Shown one piece after another: positions 49,560 through 59,860 of a stretch of DNA of 64,000 bases (positions are counted from its first letter, which is position 1; each line of letters begins with the position of its first letter). The position numbers and the translations under genes were made by a program. Source of the DNA: Echinarachnius parma (lineage: Eukaryota; Echinodermata; Echinoidea; Clypeasteroida; Echinarachniidae). Where the stretch lies: positions 124,001-188,000 of the forward strand of contig JBAMJV010010166.1 in assembly GCA_037951105.1 (NCBI GenBank). Reading direction: 5' to 3'. The notes under the pieces are model-generated. The model was not told where the DNA came from. It searched no databases and saw nothing but the letters and a program-made list of their open reading frames with translations.

Positions 49560-52500
49560 CAGGGTGGCCCAAAAAAAACGGAACGGGGCACTTCCCAAAA
49601 TATAGTAACACATGTATTATGTCCATCGGATAGAGTGTCTTTTCAAATGAACAACGATACCAAGAACAGTCAATTTGGTCGTGTAGTTTTTGTTTTAGGG
49701 CGCTGTGAGTGACACCATGTCAGGTTCTCTTTTTTGTCAATTTGTATTGAGCCAGCGCTTGATGAATCGCACAAACCGCCGTTCATATCGTTGAGCATTG
49801 CGCACTATTGTTAGTGTGCACTCAGCCGTGTGCCTAGAGAATGGGCATGGTATTACGGGCAAGGAGTGCGGTTAAACTGGCATTGACTAGGTCAAAATCG
49901 ACATAAATCGGCACCTGACATGGTCTCACTCACAGCGTCCTTAAACAAAATCGACCTGACCAAAATTACTGTTCTTGGTATCATTTTTCATTGGAAAAGA
50001 CACCCTATCCGATGAACATAAACATTGTGGTATTATATTTTGGGAAGTGCCCCGTTCCGTTTTTTTTGGGCCACCCTGTATATATATACAAAATTGCAAG
50101 GAGTAATCATAAATGATTGAGAAGGAAGAATAATAGTAGGCATAGCTTAATAAGCAATGTTCCTCCTTTTAATCCACCAAATGAAAAAAGGCACTGGTCG
50201 AAAAATTGGTCTCCGCCAGGACTCGAACCTGGGTCTCCGGCTTGGAACGCCGATGCCTTAACCACTAGGCCACGGGGACCGTGTGATTAAAGGCAGATCC
50301 AGTTCGGTTCATTGGCAAGCCAATCTCTCGGCCCTTTGTACTCAAGTATTCATGGGGAAGGAGTTACGAACAATGCAAGCCGCCTTTACTTCAGCTGGAT
50401 CACAATAGAGTGATTCAAGTATTAGTTAGAACATATAAGCGAGAAGTGAACTAATACATACCGCCTTTACTTCATCTGGATCACAATAGAGTGATTCAAG
50501 TATTAGTTAGAACATATATATATATATAAGGGAGAAGTGAACTAATACATACAGCTTCGGTTTCTTCCAATATATAAATAATTGCAAGGAGTAATCATAA
50601 ATGATTGAGAAGGAAGAATAATAGTAGGCGTAGCTTAATAAGCAATGTTCCTCCTTTTAATCCACCAAATGAAAAAAGGCACTGGTCGAAAAATTGGTCT
50701 CCGCCAGGACTCGAACCTGGGTCTCCGGCTTGGAACGCCGATGCCTTAACCACTAGGCCACGGGGACCGTGTGATTAAAGGCAGATCCAGTTCGGGTCAT
50801 TGGCAAGCCAATCTCTCGGCCCTTTGTACTCAAGTATTCATGGGGAAGGAGTTTCGAACAATGCAAGCCGCCTTTACTTCAGCTGGATCACAATAGAGTG
50901 ATTCAAGTATTAGTTAGAACATATATATAAGCGAGAATCATTTAATATTCAATTTTCTAAACAGTGGTTATACATTTTTCTCATTAAACAAAGTTATTAA
51001 TGAATTTAGTATTTTGCATATTAAATTAGCTTTGCTACATCATGAATATATGAATATTCATGAGCAACAGTGTTATTGCTCAATAAATGTGCAATTTTTG
51101 TAATAACCACTGTTTTATTTGAGAAAATGTATATGTTGATGAATGCTAAATTAAACATTAAGCCCTTGTTATGCCATAGAAGTGATGTAAGCTTTCCAAC
51201 AGCACTACAGGGTGACTATAAAAAAAAATACAGGGTGTCTAAAAAAAAAACGTAAAAAAACTAGATGGATCTTCGATTGCGCGCAATCGAAAATTATGCC
51301 TCCGCTATCACGCGATTTTAATATGCCCAAATTAACATGCACTGATTTAATTTTTCTTATATTTTGAGACCTGTGACCTTGACCATATGATCCCAATCTT
51401 TGATGGCTCCCTAAAAAACAGTCAGGTACCAAGTTTGATTGAAATCTGACATTTAGTTCTTGAGATTTTGGTATTACAAGCTTTTTTGCATGTATAATGA
51501 GTCCAGTGACGTTGACCTCAACCTCATGACCCCAACATTTTATGGCTACGTTGACTCTTTATGATACAGGTACCGAGTTTGATTGAAATCTGACATTCAG
51601 TTCTTGAAATTTTGCCATTACAAGCCATTTTCGCAGACATATTGAGTCATGTGACCTTGACCTTTGACCTCATGACCCCCAAATCTAATCAGATCAGTGG
51701 CACCCCGATATGTACACTCATACCTAGTATGTAATTGATCCGTCAACCGGTTCTTGAGATATCGCAAGAACGAGGCATTTTTGCACATACATTGATTCCT
51801 GTGACCTTGACCTTTTTCCTCATGAACCCCAAAATCTAATCAGATCATTGCCACCCCAATATCTACACTAATACCAAGTTTGAATTTGATCCGTCAACCA
51901 GTTCTTGAGATATCGCGAGAACGAGGCATTTTTGCATATATATTGAGTCCTGTGACCTTGACCTTTAATCTCATGAACCCCAAAATCTAATCAGATCATT
52001 GCCACCCCAATATCTACACTAATACCAAGTTTGAATTTGATCCGTCAACCAGTTCTTGAGATATCGCGAGAACGAGGCATTTTTGCATATATATCGAGTC
52101 CTGTGACCTTGACCTTTGACCTCATGACCCCTAAAATCTAATGAGATCATTGCCACCCCAATATCTACACTAATACCAAGTTTGAATTTGATCCGTCAAC
52201 CAGTTCTTGAGATATCGCGAGAACGAGGCATTTTTGCATATATATTGAGTGCTGTGACCTTGACCTTTGACCTCATGACCCCTAAAATCTAATCAGATCA
52301 TTGTCACCCCAATATGTACACTCATACCAAGTTTGAAATTGATCCGTCAACTGGTTCTTGAGATATCGCGAGAACGAAAACGGGACGTACGGACGGACGG
52401 ACGGACGGACGGACGGACGGACGGACGGACGGACGGACGGACGGACGGACGGACGGACGGACAACCCGAAAACATAATGCCTCCGGCCACTTCGTTGGGG

Positions 52501-55500
52501 GAGGCATAAAAAAAAAAAGTTGGGGGTGCGCCTTATACACGAGTGCGCCTTATACACAGAGTTTTACGGTATCTATTTGGACTAAAATTTAAAAACGCTC
52601 CAAAGTGCTCCAGTACTGTTTTATAAAGTCAACCGGTTCCTTACTAGGCTTTGCAATTCCCATAGATTTAGTACATGGCCCACAAGGATCCTATAGGCAA
52701 TAGGTTAGAGGTACTTAGTAACATTGTCCAAATCCTCAAAACTTACTTGGAACTCTAGTGTTTCTGTCAAACCTTATCAATATTCATATTAACAATAAAA
52801 GCACAGGACAGGTTTCGGTTTTTCAAATTTCCATTTTGTTCAAAAGATATTTACGATTGAAGTGTTCAGATATGAAATTGTCTACGGGATAATTTTATGC
52901 CGTGTACAAAGTAAGTACAAATATCACTTTGCATTTGTGCTCATATCTCAGCCAAAAAACATCCAATTAACGTGAAATTTTCACACATTACTTTGTGGAC
53001 ATATCAGATCACTCCAATACACATTTTATTAATCACTCATCACTTGTTGCACTTGCCAACAAAGTTACTAGATCCCTTTAAGAAAATGTTCCAGTTTTAC
53101 CTGTGTTTATGGCTTCAACATCTTTTCTGGATGGGTCCACTTCCTTCTGACTGTTTGGAATCTCACCTGAGCATTTCAAATTGAGAGATAGAGACAGTGT
53201 TAGAAAGAAAGAAGATCATAACAATTTCTAAAGGGACACAATGTATGAAAACAATGATACTGTTTCACATAATGTGTTCTTGCATCTGAGTTAACGCTTC
53301 ATAAGGAACACAATTTTCAACGGTGGGTTTAGTTTACGCCCAAGTTTAGTTGCTTCACATAACATAATTTTTAGTAATCCATGGACTGGAATTTTTAAAA
53401 TCTGTTTAAATCTAACCCTCTGATAAGAATTTGAGCCTATATCGGTTTGAATCTACTTTGTAGCATGCAAGCCACACGTTGATTAGCTACAAATATATAC
53501 CTCACAGGCTCACAACAACAATAATTTAGAATGCTTTCTAGCTCATGAATTCTCTACTCATTCAAAGTTAACCATTTCCAGATGTTCACTATTAGCTAAA
53601 TGTTTTTTCAACAATATGTGATATGTTTTAGCTTCAATTAACTTAAGGAATAATTTTTGTTCTTCATACAAATAAAATCATTTCAATATTTAACCTGAGG
53701 TGGAGATGCTATTGCATGATTGGATATTAAGTGCTTGACTCCAAATCATGAGTGCCAATTCAAAATCAATTGATGCCCCAGAATTGTTGTCCTTCCACAA
53801 GACATTTACTCCACAATGCTGCTCTTACCCAAAAGTATAAAAAAAGGGACTTGGTAATAATAAGCCTGTAGCGCCCTGAGCAGCTTGGGCTAGTATGCTC
53901 CCCAGAGAGTTGAGAAAGTGCACAAGATAACTGCGCAGGTTTGATCTCTACCTGATGACCAAGGGTAATAATACTGTGCTTCTTATAAACAGTGCTTCTT
54001 ATAAACCCTGTATTAAGTGCTCTATCATACAAATGCACCCGATTGAATATCATCAAGAACAATTGAGCGATGAGCATCAGGGGCAAAATATGATAGATTT
54101 TTCAAGCTTGCCCTGCATAAAAATGACAATCCTAATTTTTTTTTTGCATTGAACTCAATGCAAGTTTTCTGGGGCCCTTTTGGGCATTTTGGGGTCAAAT
54201 TCACCCGAGCCCCTGTGTATTTTTTTCACTGATGTGCATGCACCCAAAACAATTTAAAAACATTTATTAAGTGGTGGTATTTGACTCACCAAACCACTGT
54301 CTCAGTATCTCATTGATAATCTGTGGCATTCTATTGTTTAGAGAAGATCCATCTTGCTTCAATACCCCTAGTTCGCCCTGAATGAAGTTGTCGACGAACT
54401 CCTGTGAGAAGGCTTCTTGGAAGTGGTCATTCGATGCGCCGACACCATTGAAACAAAGAAGGGCAAACCGACGCTTGTCTCTGGGCTTCGAAAGGTCTTC
54501 CAGGATCTTTTCTATTGTATGCAGAACAGAAAACGTTACATTTTACAAAATACTATTCCATATCTTTTCTTTGTTTTCAGAACAATGAATGAATGTTATA
54601 TTTAAACATCCAAAATGACCCAAATCATTTTTGGGAAGTCTGGGGGAATAGTGGGAACTGAACCGAAAACAGCCAAAAGCCCAACGCTAACAATACTAGC
54701 CTGATAAAAAAAATAATGATAGTAAACCAACATCAACCCTAATGTCCCTGATTTGTCAGTTATTGGTCAATTTGGGGTAGGTTTTCAAGGTAGTGGAGTG
54801 ACACAATACAATGACTACAAATTAACCTATTCTCCTGAAAAAGTAAAATTATTATTTTGAAAAAGACCAGCCAATTTGGTGGCCTGAAGCCAGAAAATGT
54901 TGGCCATAAACAAAGAAAAAGACAATACGGTATTAGTATCATTATATTTTGGTTTCCCAATCAGCCAAGTAAAATTTGACAGCAAAAAGAAAAAAATGCC
55001 GGGGTCCCGCAGCTCAGTTTTGGGCCATAGACAGTGGGCCAGCGCTTCTAGACAGTACAGACCATTTCTTGTGAATTGTAAAATGAGGTTGAGGACTCAC
55101 TCTGGAAGGCTTGAGATCTCTCCTTGTTGTTTTTCATGACCTCGCACAGGCATAGGGAGATGATGATGACAGCCCTTCTGTCTTCATCTGCATTCTCCAA
55201 TTTAAGCACAGCTTGCACAACCTCCTCTGCAACATTGTCACCTGCATTTAGTTGTTGGAAAAAGGAATCATCCATTCATCAACTTACGAGACAAGTCCAC
55301 TAAACTCACTCTGCTGAATCTACTCTCATTAACATGATCAGGTTTGGTTACAAACATACTAAGGCTGTGGCTATGAGGAGTATTCTAAGTACATGTTAAT
55401 ATATACAAAATCAGATAACCTTGAACAGATAAATACTTTAATAACATAAATGAATTACAAGGACCAGTATACATGTACAGTATACTCATGAAACCCTGCT

Positions 55501-58500
55501 ACCTTTAAAAGTTAAACTTTCATGCAAGTAAATGTTGGTGATAGGGCAGGGTATGCTTGCTGCACTATTAAACTATTAAAAAGCTAGTTGATTTAATGAA
55601 TACAGGAAGACTTTGGAATCTGAACAAGTTAGGAACCGAGATACATGCATACATACAAACATAAACGTGTACATGTAATTGTAATATCTCTGGCTGGGCC
55701 ATATCTATGTTGGGGGGAAAATGGGTTCATAAAAACAAATCCTCTCACATGAGGATATATCAAAAGGCCTAGTGCCATGTTCGACTCGCTCAAGTCACAA
55801 TACTAACAGAATCAGATCTACTCATTTGCTCCTAAATGCACACAATATAATATAATATCTGGAATGAATGATACAGGCCTTTTACAAAGCTGAGCTCCCT
55901 TTCTCATTGCAGATGAATGGGTAGGAGGGGATTTTGACATTCATGTAAACTCGTCATAGAACTAAATTTTTGCAATTTAATTTGACACATTATTTAGATG
56001 ATTCATTAGGGGAGAAGTCATTATGTAGCAGTAGAGTGCTACTAGTAAATCGAATCTGTGGAATCAATATCTTGTTGCTGTTTTCAAACTCGCGATGTTA
56101 GAAAACATAATGGCCCGAATTCTCATCAGTGTCTCAACTTGAGCCCGGCCTAAATAGACAAAGACTACCGGTAACACTTTGCACCAGCAGACTTCGTTGC
56201 TATTGTCCCCGGAGATATTCTAATGGTTTCCTTTCATTATCCAGTCAATCCCTTGAGTTCAGATTATAGACATCAGGACAATGGGCCCTTTGAGATTCAG
56301 TCATTAGTATAACAGGTCACCATCAATATAATGCCCAGGAAGATCCAGGACACAATTTGGCTGATAACAGACTATACTGTGACTGAATTTCAAAGGGCCC
56401 ATTGTCCTGATTCCTATAATCAGAACTAAGCCCGAGTCATGTCGGATATATTCGGAACCGGGTCCCGATAAACTGTAACCGGTCGGGAACCGGTATCCGT
56501 CCGGTATTTTGCCGTCGAAACTCGGACCGGTAAAATCACGCAATCGTGCAAGCATCGGCAAAAATGCACTGTTTGGGGCTTTATATTGCTCTTTTTATAT
56601 GCAAATAACATTACAAATATTGACGCTTTTATGGATCTACATATCAATCTTTACGGGAAAATAGTTACAGACTATCCAGAATTAACTCACGTTTCGCAAG
56701 AAGAGTATTTTTTCCGAAGTAAATTGGACCTAGAAATCGATCGTTTGTTCAGCATTACGCCAAGCTGAAACAAGCCGCTAAAATCAAAGGTTGAAGTTAG
56801 CAGCAAGTTTTCTGGTCCCGATATCACGAGAAAATCGCGAGTGCATGCTATATGATATGCTAGCTAGCTAACTTCAGTTCCCGGCGCGGCACGCACGCTA
56901 ACTTCAGTCGGCCAGCTAGCATCGCGATGCACCGCTGCGATCGAAATTTCCCGATAATTTGCAGTTTTTTTCATTGTTTCGGGGCTTATTTTTTGTTCTG
57001 TTCAGCTTTCAAACGCCATAGAATCATGTAAGTAGAATATCAAAACATTTTTAAATGGTATAAATTACCCAAATACGTACTTTGAGCCACTTTTTGAATG
57101 CACTGGCCCATCAGCTTGATCATACACTCCCCGGGAGTGTCGGCCTAACTTTGTCTGAACATCCGTAGGCAATAGCGTTCAAATGACTAGCAATTTTGCG
57201 CTTCCTGTTCAATTTCTGACTGTCAAACGAAGTAACGAACCAAGAATTTCTCGAAAATAACCACTCTTTAAAGTAAATGATATCGATTGCCCCGTTTTTT
57301 ATTTGAATTCCGCTACATTAAGTGATAATCTTAATTTCTTTTTTAACATTTTTATATTATTTATTATTATCGTTTCCGTAAAAACGAAACCGGGTCCCGA
57401 TTGAAACGGTCGGTAACCGGTGTGATCGACCGAACCGACTCGGCCTACTCAAGGGATTGACTGGATAATGAAAGGAAACCATTAGCATATCTCCGGGGAC
57501 CATAGCTACAAGACAATAGGTCTGCTGGTGCAAAGTGTTACCAGTAGTCTTTGTCTTTTTAGGCCAGGCTCAAGTTGAGCCACTGATGAGAATTTGGGCC
57601 AATATAATCAAAAATATATCTATAGGAAACTGACATTGTCTTTTTAGGCCAGGCTCAAGTTGAGCCACTGATGAGAATTTGGGCCAATATAATCAAAAAT
57701 ATATCTATAGGAAACTGACAAATATTTTTAAATGATTGAAAATGAGCAAAGAAAAATAGGCTTCGCCAGGAATCAAATCCGAGACCTCCGGATTGCTAGA
57801 CCGGTGCTCTACCATTGAGCCACAAGATCCTTGAATGGGGACGTTCCCATTAAACCCTTTTCGAGCAATGAAAAGGGTTTCATGGGAACGTCCCCCATTC
57901 AAGGGTTTTGTGTCATAAAAACAATCAGAGTAGACTCTCTCCAAGCCATTCTCCCAAATTAATGCAAGTTACACCTCAAAGTATGATAATGCCCCACAAC
58001 CAAAAAAAATTTTTTCTTTTCACGAGGGCGATTTTGAGGGAGAAAAACGCCCTCGTGAAATTATTCACGAGGGCTATTTAGGGGCTCACGGGGGCTCTTT
58101 TTTTCTTTACATCGTTTTCACTGCTCAAGGGTCTAATAAATGATTATCATGATGTGATCTATTCGATTATGCCATGTTTGGTATGTTTCTGGCGCTTTCC
58201 GATCATGCAAAAAGATGTAAAAAAAAATTTATTATTATTATTTTTTATTATTTTTTTTTCGCCCCCGTGACGTAGCTCACGGGGGCGATTCCAAAGGTAT
58301 CAGGGGCGAATCGCCCTTTGCCCCCATGTATTTTTTTGGTTGATGCCCCGTGAGAAGACATTTAAGCATGATTATTTTGTATTACAATAATCCTAGTATA
58401 ACATTTGGTGCTGTTTTGGATTTACACTAGAACAGATCAATTTACTGTCCCAGTTTTCCTTATATATTCAGTCAGAATGCAACTCAGCCCGATTCCACTG

Positions 58501-59694
58501 TATTTATTCATATCGTATTCATAGATTTCCGAACCGCACGCACCAATGAGCAAAGCAGAGGGGTATTATTTTGAGCTTTATGGAACCGTAACATAGTCTT
58601 TAATGAATGAATGTGGTATCAAATGAGGAAGAATCATATTTTATGTCTATCATAATTAATCAAGTATTAAATCAAATTTTACCAGTGCAATTTGTTGTCA
58701 AATATCACCAAAAAATAATAAGTTCAGATGTGAAAAATAACAGTTTATGCTTCTTGCGTCTCATTGATTTTATAATCATTGTAAAGCATGTTTTATACTC
58801 TTTCAGGATACGTAGGTTTTATTTTGTTGCGTTGGATAATCGGGTCAGGAGCCAAGAAAATACCACTCAGGTACAAATTAAGAACAACTAAAATGCGAAC
58901 GAGCATTCCCATTGGATGGTACGAAGGGGTGTGTTTGAAGCGGGCCAGTGATTGGCCTCATTCAAATAACGCAATACCAGGCTCCCCTCGGAACAACGCG
59001 CTGTGCGGGGAAAGAGAAATTCTCTCTCCCCCTCTCTCTTTTTCGCGGGACGTGGAAAATCTGCGTGATGCTGATTCAACCAATCAACGGGCTGGATTGC
59101 CGCTGAAAGCCAACAATATGATATTTTATTTTGTCCTTTGCTGGTCTTTGTTGGCTCCTGACCCGATTAAGAAATAAACGGCTTCAAAATTGACATATTT
59201 GTAAAGTGTATTAAATTACCTTTCATATGGTATAAATATGAAGGAGACGCAAGTACATTTTGTAAGTTTTCAAGCCGAATGAAAAAGAACTTTCAAAAAC
59301 GAATTTTGTCAAGTTATTACACTTGATTTTCATCTTTTTGTCGTTGTTGAATTAAAAATATAATTATATGGAAGCAAAGAATGACATATTTTCTACAATG
59401 TCATATATCACATTGTACAATTGGTTATTGCAAACTGAAGTTATCGCATTTTTAAAATGATGTATCTCCAGCCGAGTACTATTCGGGTGAGAAAGTTCGA
59501 TCGTTGGAATCTGAATAAAACGAGCGTTTTAGCCTCATTAAAACATGCTTTGCTCTATGACTGTATTCACAAACCTTTTTTAAAGCGGCGTTTTACATTT
59601 ACTTGACTTTCCAATTGCAGTTCATCCTCTATGCAGTCTTTGAGGTTCTGTGTAAAGTCTGCAATTGCAGGATCACCGGCATGGAGAAGGTCAA
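42023..59694 (-). CDS. Unrecognised protein with C-terminal death domain (3' part, 10 exons)
   Basis: I do not recognise the family. Exons in coding order: 59575-59694, 55101-55241, 54290-54511, 53101-53166, 48937-49050, 47086-47226, 46314-46487, 44130-45665, 42943-43029, 42023-42387 (stop at 42023). This gives 987 codons, and the 5' end lies beyond the window. The first exons encode helical, charged segments (for example VAEEVVQAVLKLENADEDRR, ALLCFNGVGASNDHFQEAFS). Exons at 49.0-46.3 kb encode a compact globular-looking stretch (LTSDGLSGLCVIVWCEKFFR, YTKLTGMAFLQLDMEDGGVV). The 1536-nt exon is disordered, rich in Ser/Asn/Pro/Gln, with short SLPGQ-type repeats. The last exon matches the death-domain pattern: LDSDSTSGNNWKVFAYHYGM, then about 40 residues ending in RLDVVREMEKF. 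All nine introns are phase 1. A role in death-fold signalling (apoptosis or innate immunity) is inference. The 59575 donor was chosen because it is the one that keeps frame. Confidence 0.75.
42480..42655. mobile_element. MITE with ACAGTGAAACCTC ends
   Basis: ACAGTGAAACCTCATTATAA at the left and inverted CAGGGAAACCTCTTTATAAT at the right, with internal CTCGTTATA words; resembles pogo/Tigger-type termini. It lies in the last intron of the death-domain gene. A related half-element (TCTGGCTTAAGAGCGGTCAC) precedes it. Confidence 0.65.
42695..42920. repeat. CAT/CAC trinucleotide microsatellite
   Basis: Imperfect (ATC)n/(CAC)n runs in the last intron of the death-domain gene. Confidence 0.85.
45734..46132. 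mobile_element. TTAA MITE family A, full copy
   Basis: TTAA-flanked and in inverse orientation to the copies at 24927 and 38464. Contains the hairpin AAGAAAAAACTCTCCCGGAGTTTTTCTT. It starts 69 bp upstream of the large exon's acceptor, so part of the open frame extending past 45665 is MITE-derived. Confidence 0.85.
47980..48840. mobile_element. Pyrimidine-rich tract and retroelement-like tail
   Basis: About 500 bp of C/T-rich sequence (47980-48480) is followed by CCTGACGAAGATTCTGCTAG-GATCGAAAGC at about 48591-48621. That wording resembles the CTGANGA-stem-GAAA core often seen at the ends of Penelope-like elements. No reverse transcriptase is present. Intron of the death-domain gene. Confidence 0.4.
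49559..50084. mobile_element. Nested MITE with ACAGGGTGGCCC ends
   Basis: ACAGGGTGGCCCAAAAAAAA..CGGAACGGGGCACTTCCC at the left is inverted at the right (about 45 bp, few mismatches), embedded in TA microsatellite sequence. Truncated relatives (ACAGGGTGNC + poly-A) are at about 51207, 51230 and 62283. Confidence 0.8.
50208..50280 (-). tRNA. tRNA-like gene, copy 1 (anticodon TCC by position, Gly-like)
   Basis: Read on the minus strand this is 73 nt: acceptor GGTCCCC...GGAGACC (one C-A mismatch), a D arm with GGCCTAGTGGTTAAGGC, an anticodon stem TCGGC/GCCGG around loop GTTCCAA, and a T arm CAGGTTCGAGTCCTG containing a good B box. TTTTT follows within 3 nt, as for a pol III terminator. The loop geometry gives TCC (Gly), but the body differs from ordinary metazoan tRNA-Gly, so this may be a tRNA-derived repeat or pseudogene. 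It lies inside a 488-bp duplicated block. Confidence 0.6.
50696..50768 (-). tRNA. tRNA-like gene, copy 2 (identical to copy 1)
   Basis: The same 73-nt cloverleaf sequence as at 50208-50280, offset by exactly 488 bp, with the same downstream TTTTT. Flanks are also nearly identical, so the whole block was duplicated in tandem recently. Confidence 0.6.
51440..52380. repeat. 151-bp tandem array with TGACCTTGACCTTTGACC core
   Basis: TTCTTGAGATATCGC recurs at 51751, 51902, 52053, 52204 and 52355, exactly 151 bp apart; older, more diverged units start near 51457 and 51600. Each unit carries GTGACCTTGACCTTTGACCT-like sequence, which holds AGGTCA half-sites on the other strand. Confidence 0.9.
52390..52463. 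repeat. (ACGG)n microsatellite, about 18 copies
   Basis: Uninterrupted GGAC/ACGG repeats cap the 151-bp array, followed by AACCCGAAAACATAATGCCTCC. The array at 35335 uses the same tetramer (CCGT on the other strand). Confidence 0.95.
52704..53081. mobile_element. TTAA MITE family A, near-complete copy
   Basis: Right end AGATCCCTTTAA intact; left end changed (TTAGAGGTACTTAGTAACAT) where it overlaps an 80-bp TTAACCC repeat. Belongs to the subfamily without the central CCGG hairpin. It ends 19 bp from the exon at 53101. Confidence 0.75.
56110..57602. mobile_element. 1.5-kb element with about 150-bp TIRs
   Basis: ATGGCCCGAATTCTCATCAG...TTATCCAGTCAATCCCTTGAG at 56110-56257 is inverted at about 57448-57602 with roughly 90% identity. 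Inside lie a small inverted-repeat element (56261-56423) and a GC-rich AACCGGGTCCCGAT-containing core. A 60-codon frame at 56586-56768 is not recognisable. No transposase domain seen. Confidence 0.75.
56261..56423. mobile_element. Nested 163-bp MITE
   Basis: AGATTATAGACATCAGGACA..ATGGGCCCTTTGAGATTCAGTC is mirrored by GACTGAATTTCAAAGGGCCC..ATTGTCCTGATTCCTATAAT. Arms are about 50 bp. Confidence 0.7.
57551..57720. repeat. Identical 85-bp tandem duplication
   Basis: TTGTCTTTTTAGGCCAGGCT...AGGAAACTGACA occurs at 57551 and 57636 without visible differences. It spans the right end of the 56110-57602 element and its flank. Confidence 0.85.
57725..57915 (-). mobile_element. tRNA-derived SINE, copy 3, with terminal hairpin
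   Basis: Minus strand: A box TGGCTCAATGGTAGAGCACC, B box GATTTGATTCCTGG, then the shared tail. At the head side GAATGGGGACGTTCCCATTA is followed after a short loop by its near-perfect inverse ending at about 57902. Confidence 0.65.
57985..58355. mobile_element. Inverted-repeat element with GGGGGCGA/CGCCCTCGTGA words
   Basis: ATGCCCCACAACCAAAAAAA at the left and inverted GGCATCAACCAAAAAAATAC at the right. The interior holds CACGAGGGCGATTTTGAGGG..CGCCCTCGTG and CGCCCCCGTGA..TCACGGGGGCG hairpins. Confidence 0.6.
58837..59169. mobile_element. 333-bp MITE with perfect 19-bp TIRs
   Basis: TAATCGGGTCAGGAGCCAA at 58837-58855 is exactly inverted at 59151-59169. The 129-codon frame across it is a by-product of its GC-rich centre. 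Confidence 0.8.
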
Positions 59695-59860
59695 CTGAGT
59701 AAAGAAGGGAGAGAGAGAGAGAGAGAGCGGAAGAGAATGTACAGTTGGTAAAAAATGACATTCAAACCAAAATTAATGCAAAATACAAGTTCTACAATAC
59801 CATACACAAAATCATGTCCGGATATTAAATTTCCCTTTTGCCATCTTCATCAATTACCAC

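Larger units (their letters stand above)
50092..50945. repeat. Tandem 488-bp duplication carrying the tRNA-like genes
   Basis: Unit 1 starts at 50092 and unit 2 at 50580, both beginning AATTGCAAGGAGTAATC. Differences are few (for example GCATAGC/GCGTAGC, TTCGGTTC/TTCGGGTC). Unit 1 ends with an extra internal repeat of about 70 bp (CAAGTATTAGTTAGAACATA twice) and a TA microsatellite. The block sits inside the TIR element at 49441-52571. Confidence 0.85.
49441..52571. mobile_element. 3.1-kb composite element with TACCGTAAAACTCCGTGTATAA ends
   Basis: TACCGTAAAACTCCGTGTAT..AAGGCGCAC at 49441 and, inverted, TACCGTAAAACTCTGTGTAT..AAGGCGCAC ending at 52571. Inside are a second TIR element (49559-50084), the duplicated tRNA-like block, an AT-rich segment shared with the 60179-62459 element, and the 151-bp tandem array. 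Flanking TA fits Tc1/mariner/pogo-type insertion. No transposase seen. Confidence 0.75.

Noticed and set aside
50092-52463. A CRISPR-like array
   Set aside because: The regular spacing is a 151-bp satellite and a 488-bp duplication in an animal genome; there are no short repeats with unique spacers and no cas genes.
52282-52557. Frames encoding (SVRP)n
   Set aside because: Translation of the (ACGG)n microsatellite and the 151-bp array.
58788-59177. A 129-codon frame as a small gene
   Set aside because: It coincides with a MITE with perfect 19-bp inverted repeats, and the opposite strand is also open.
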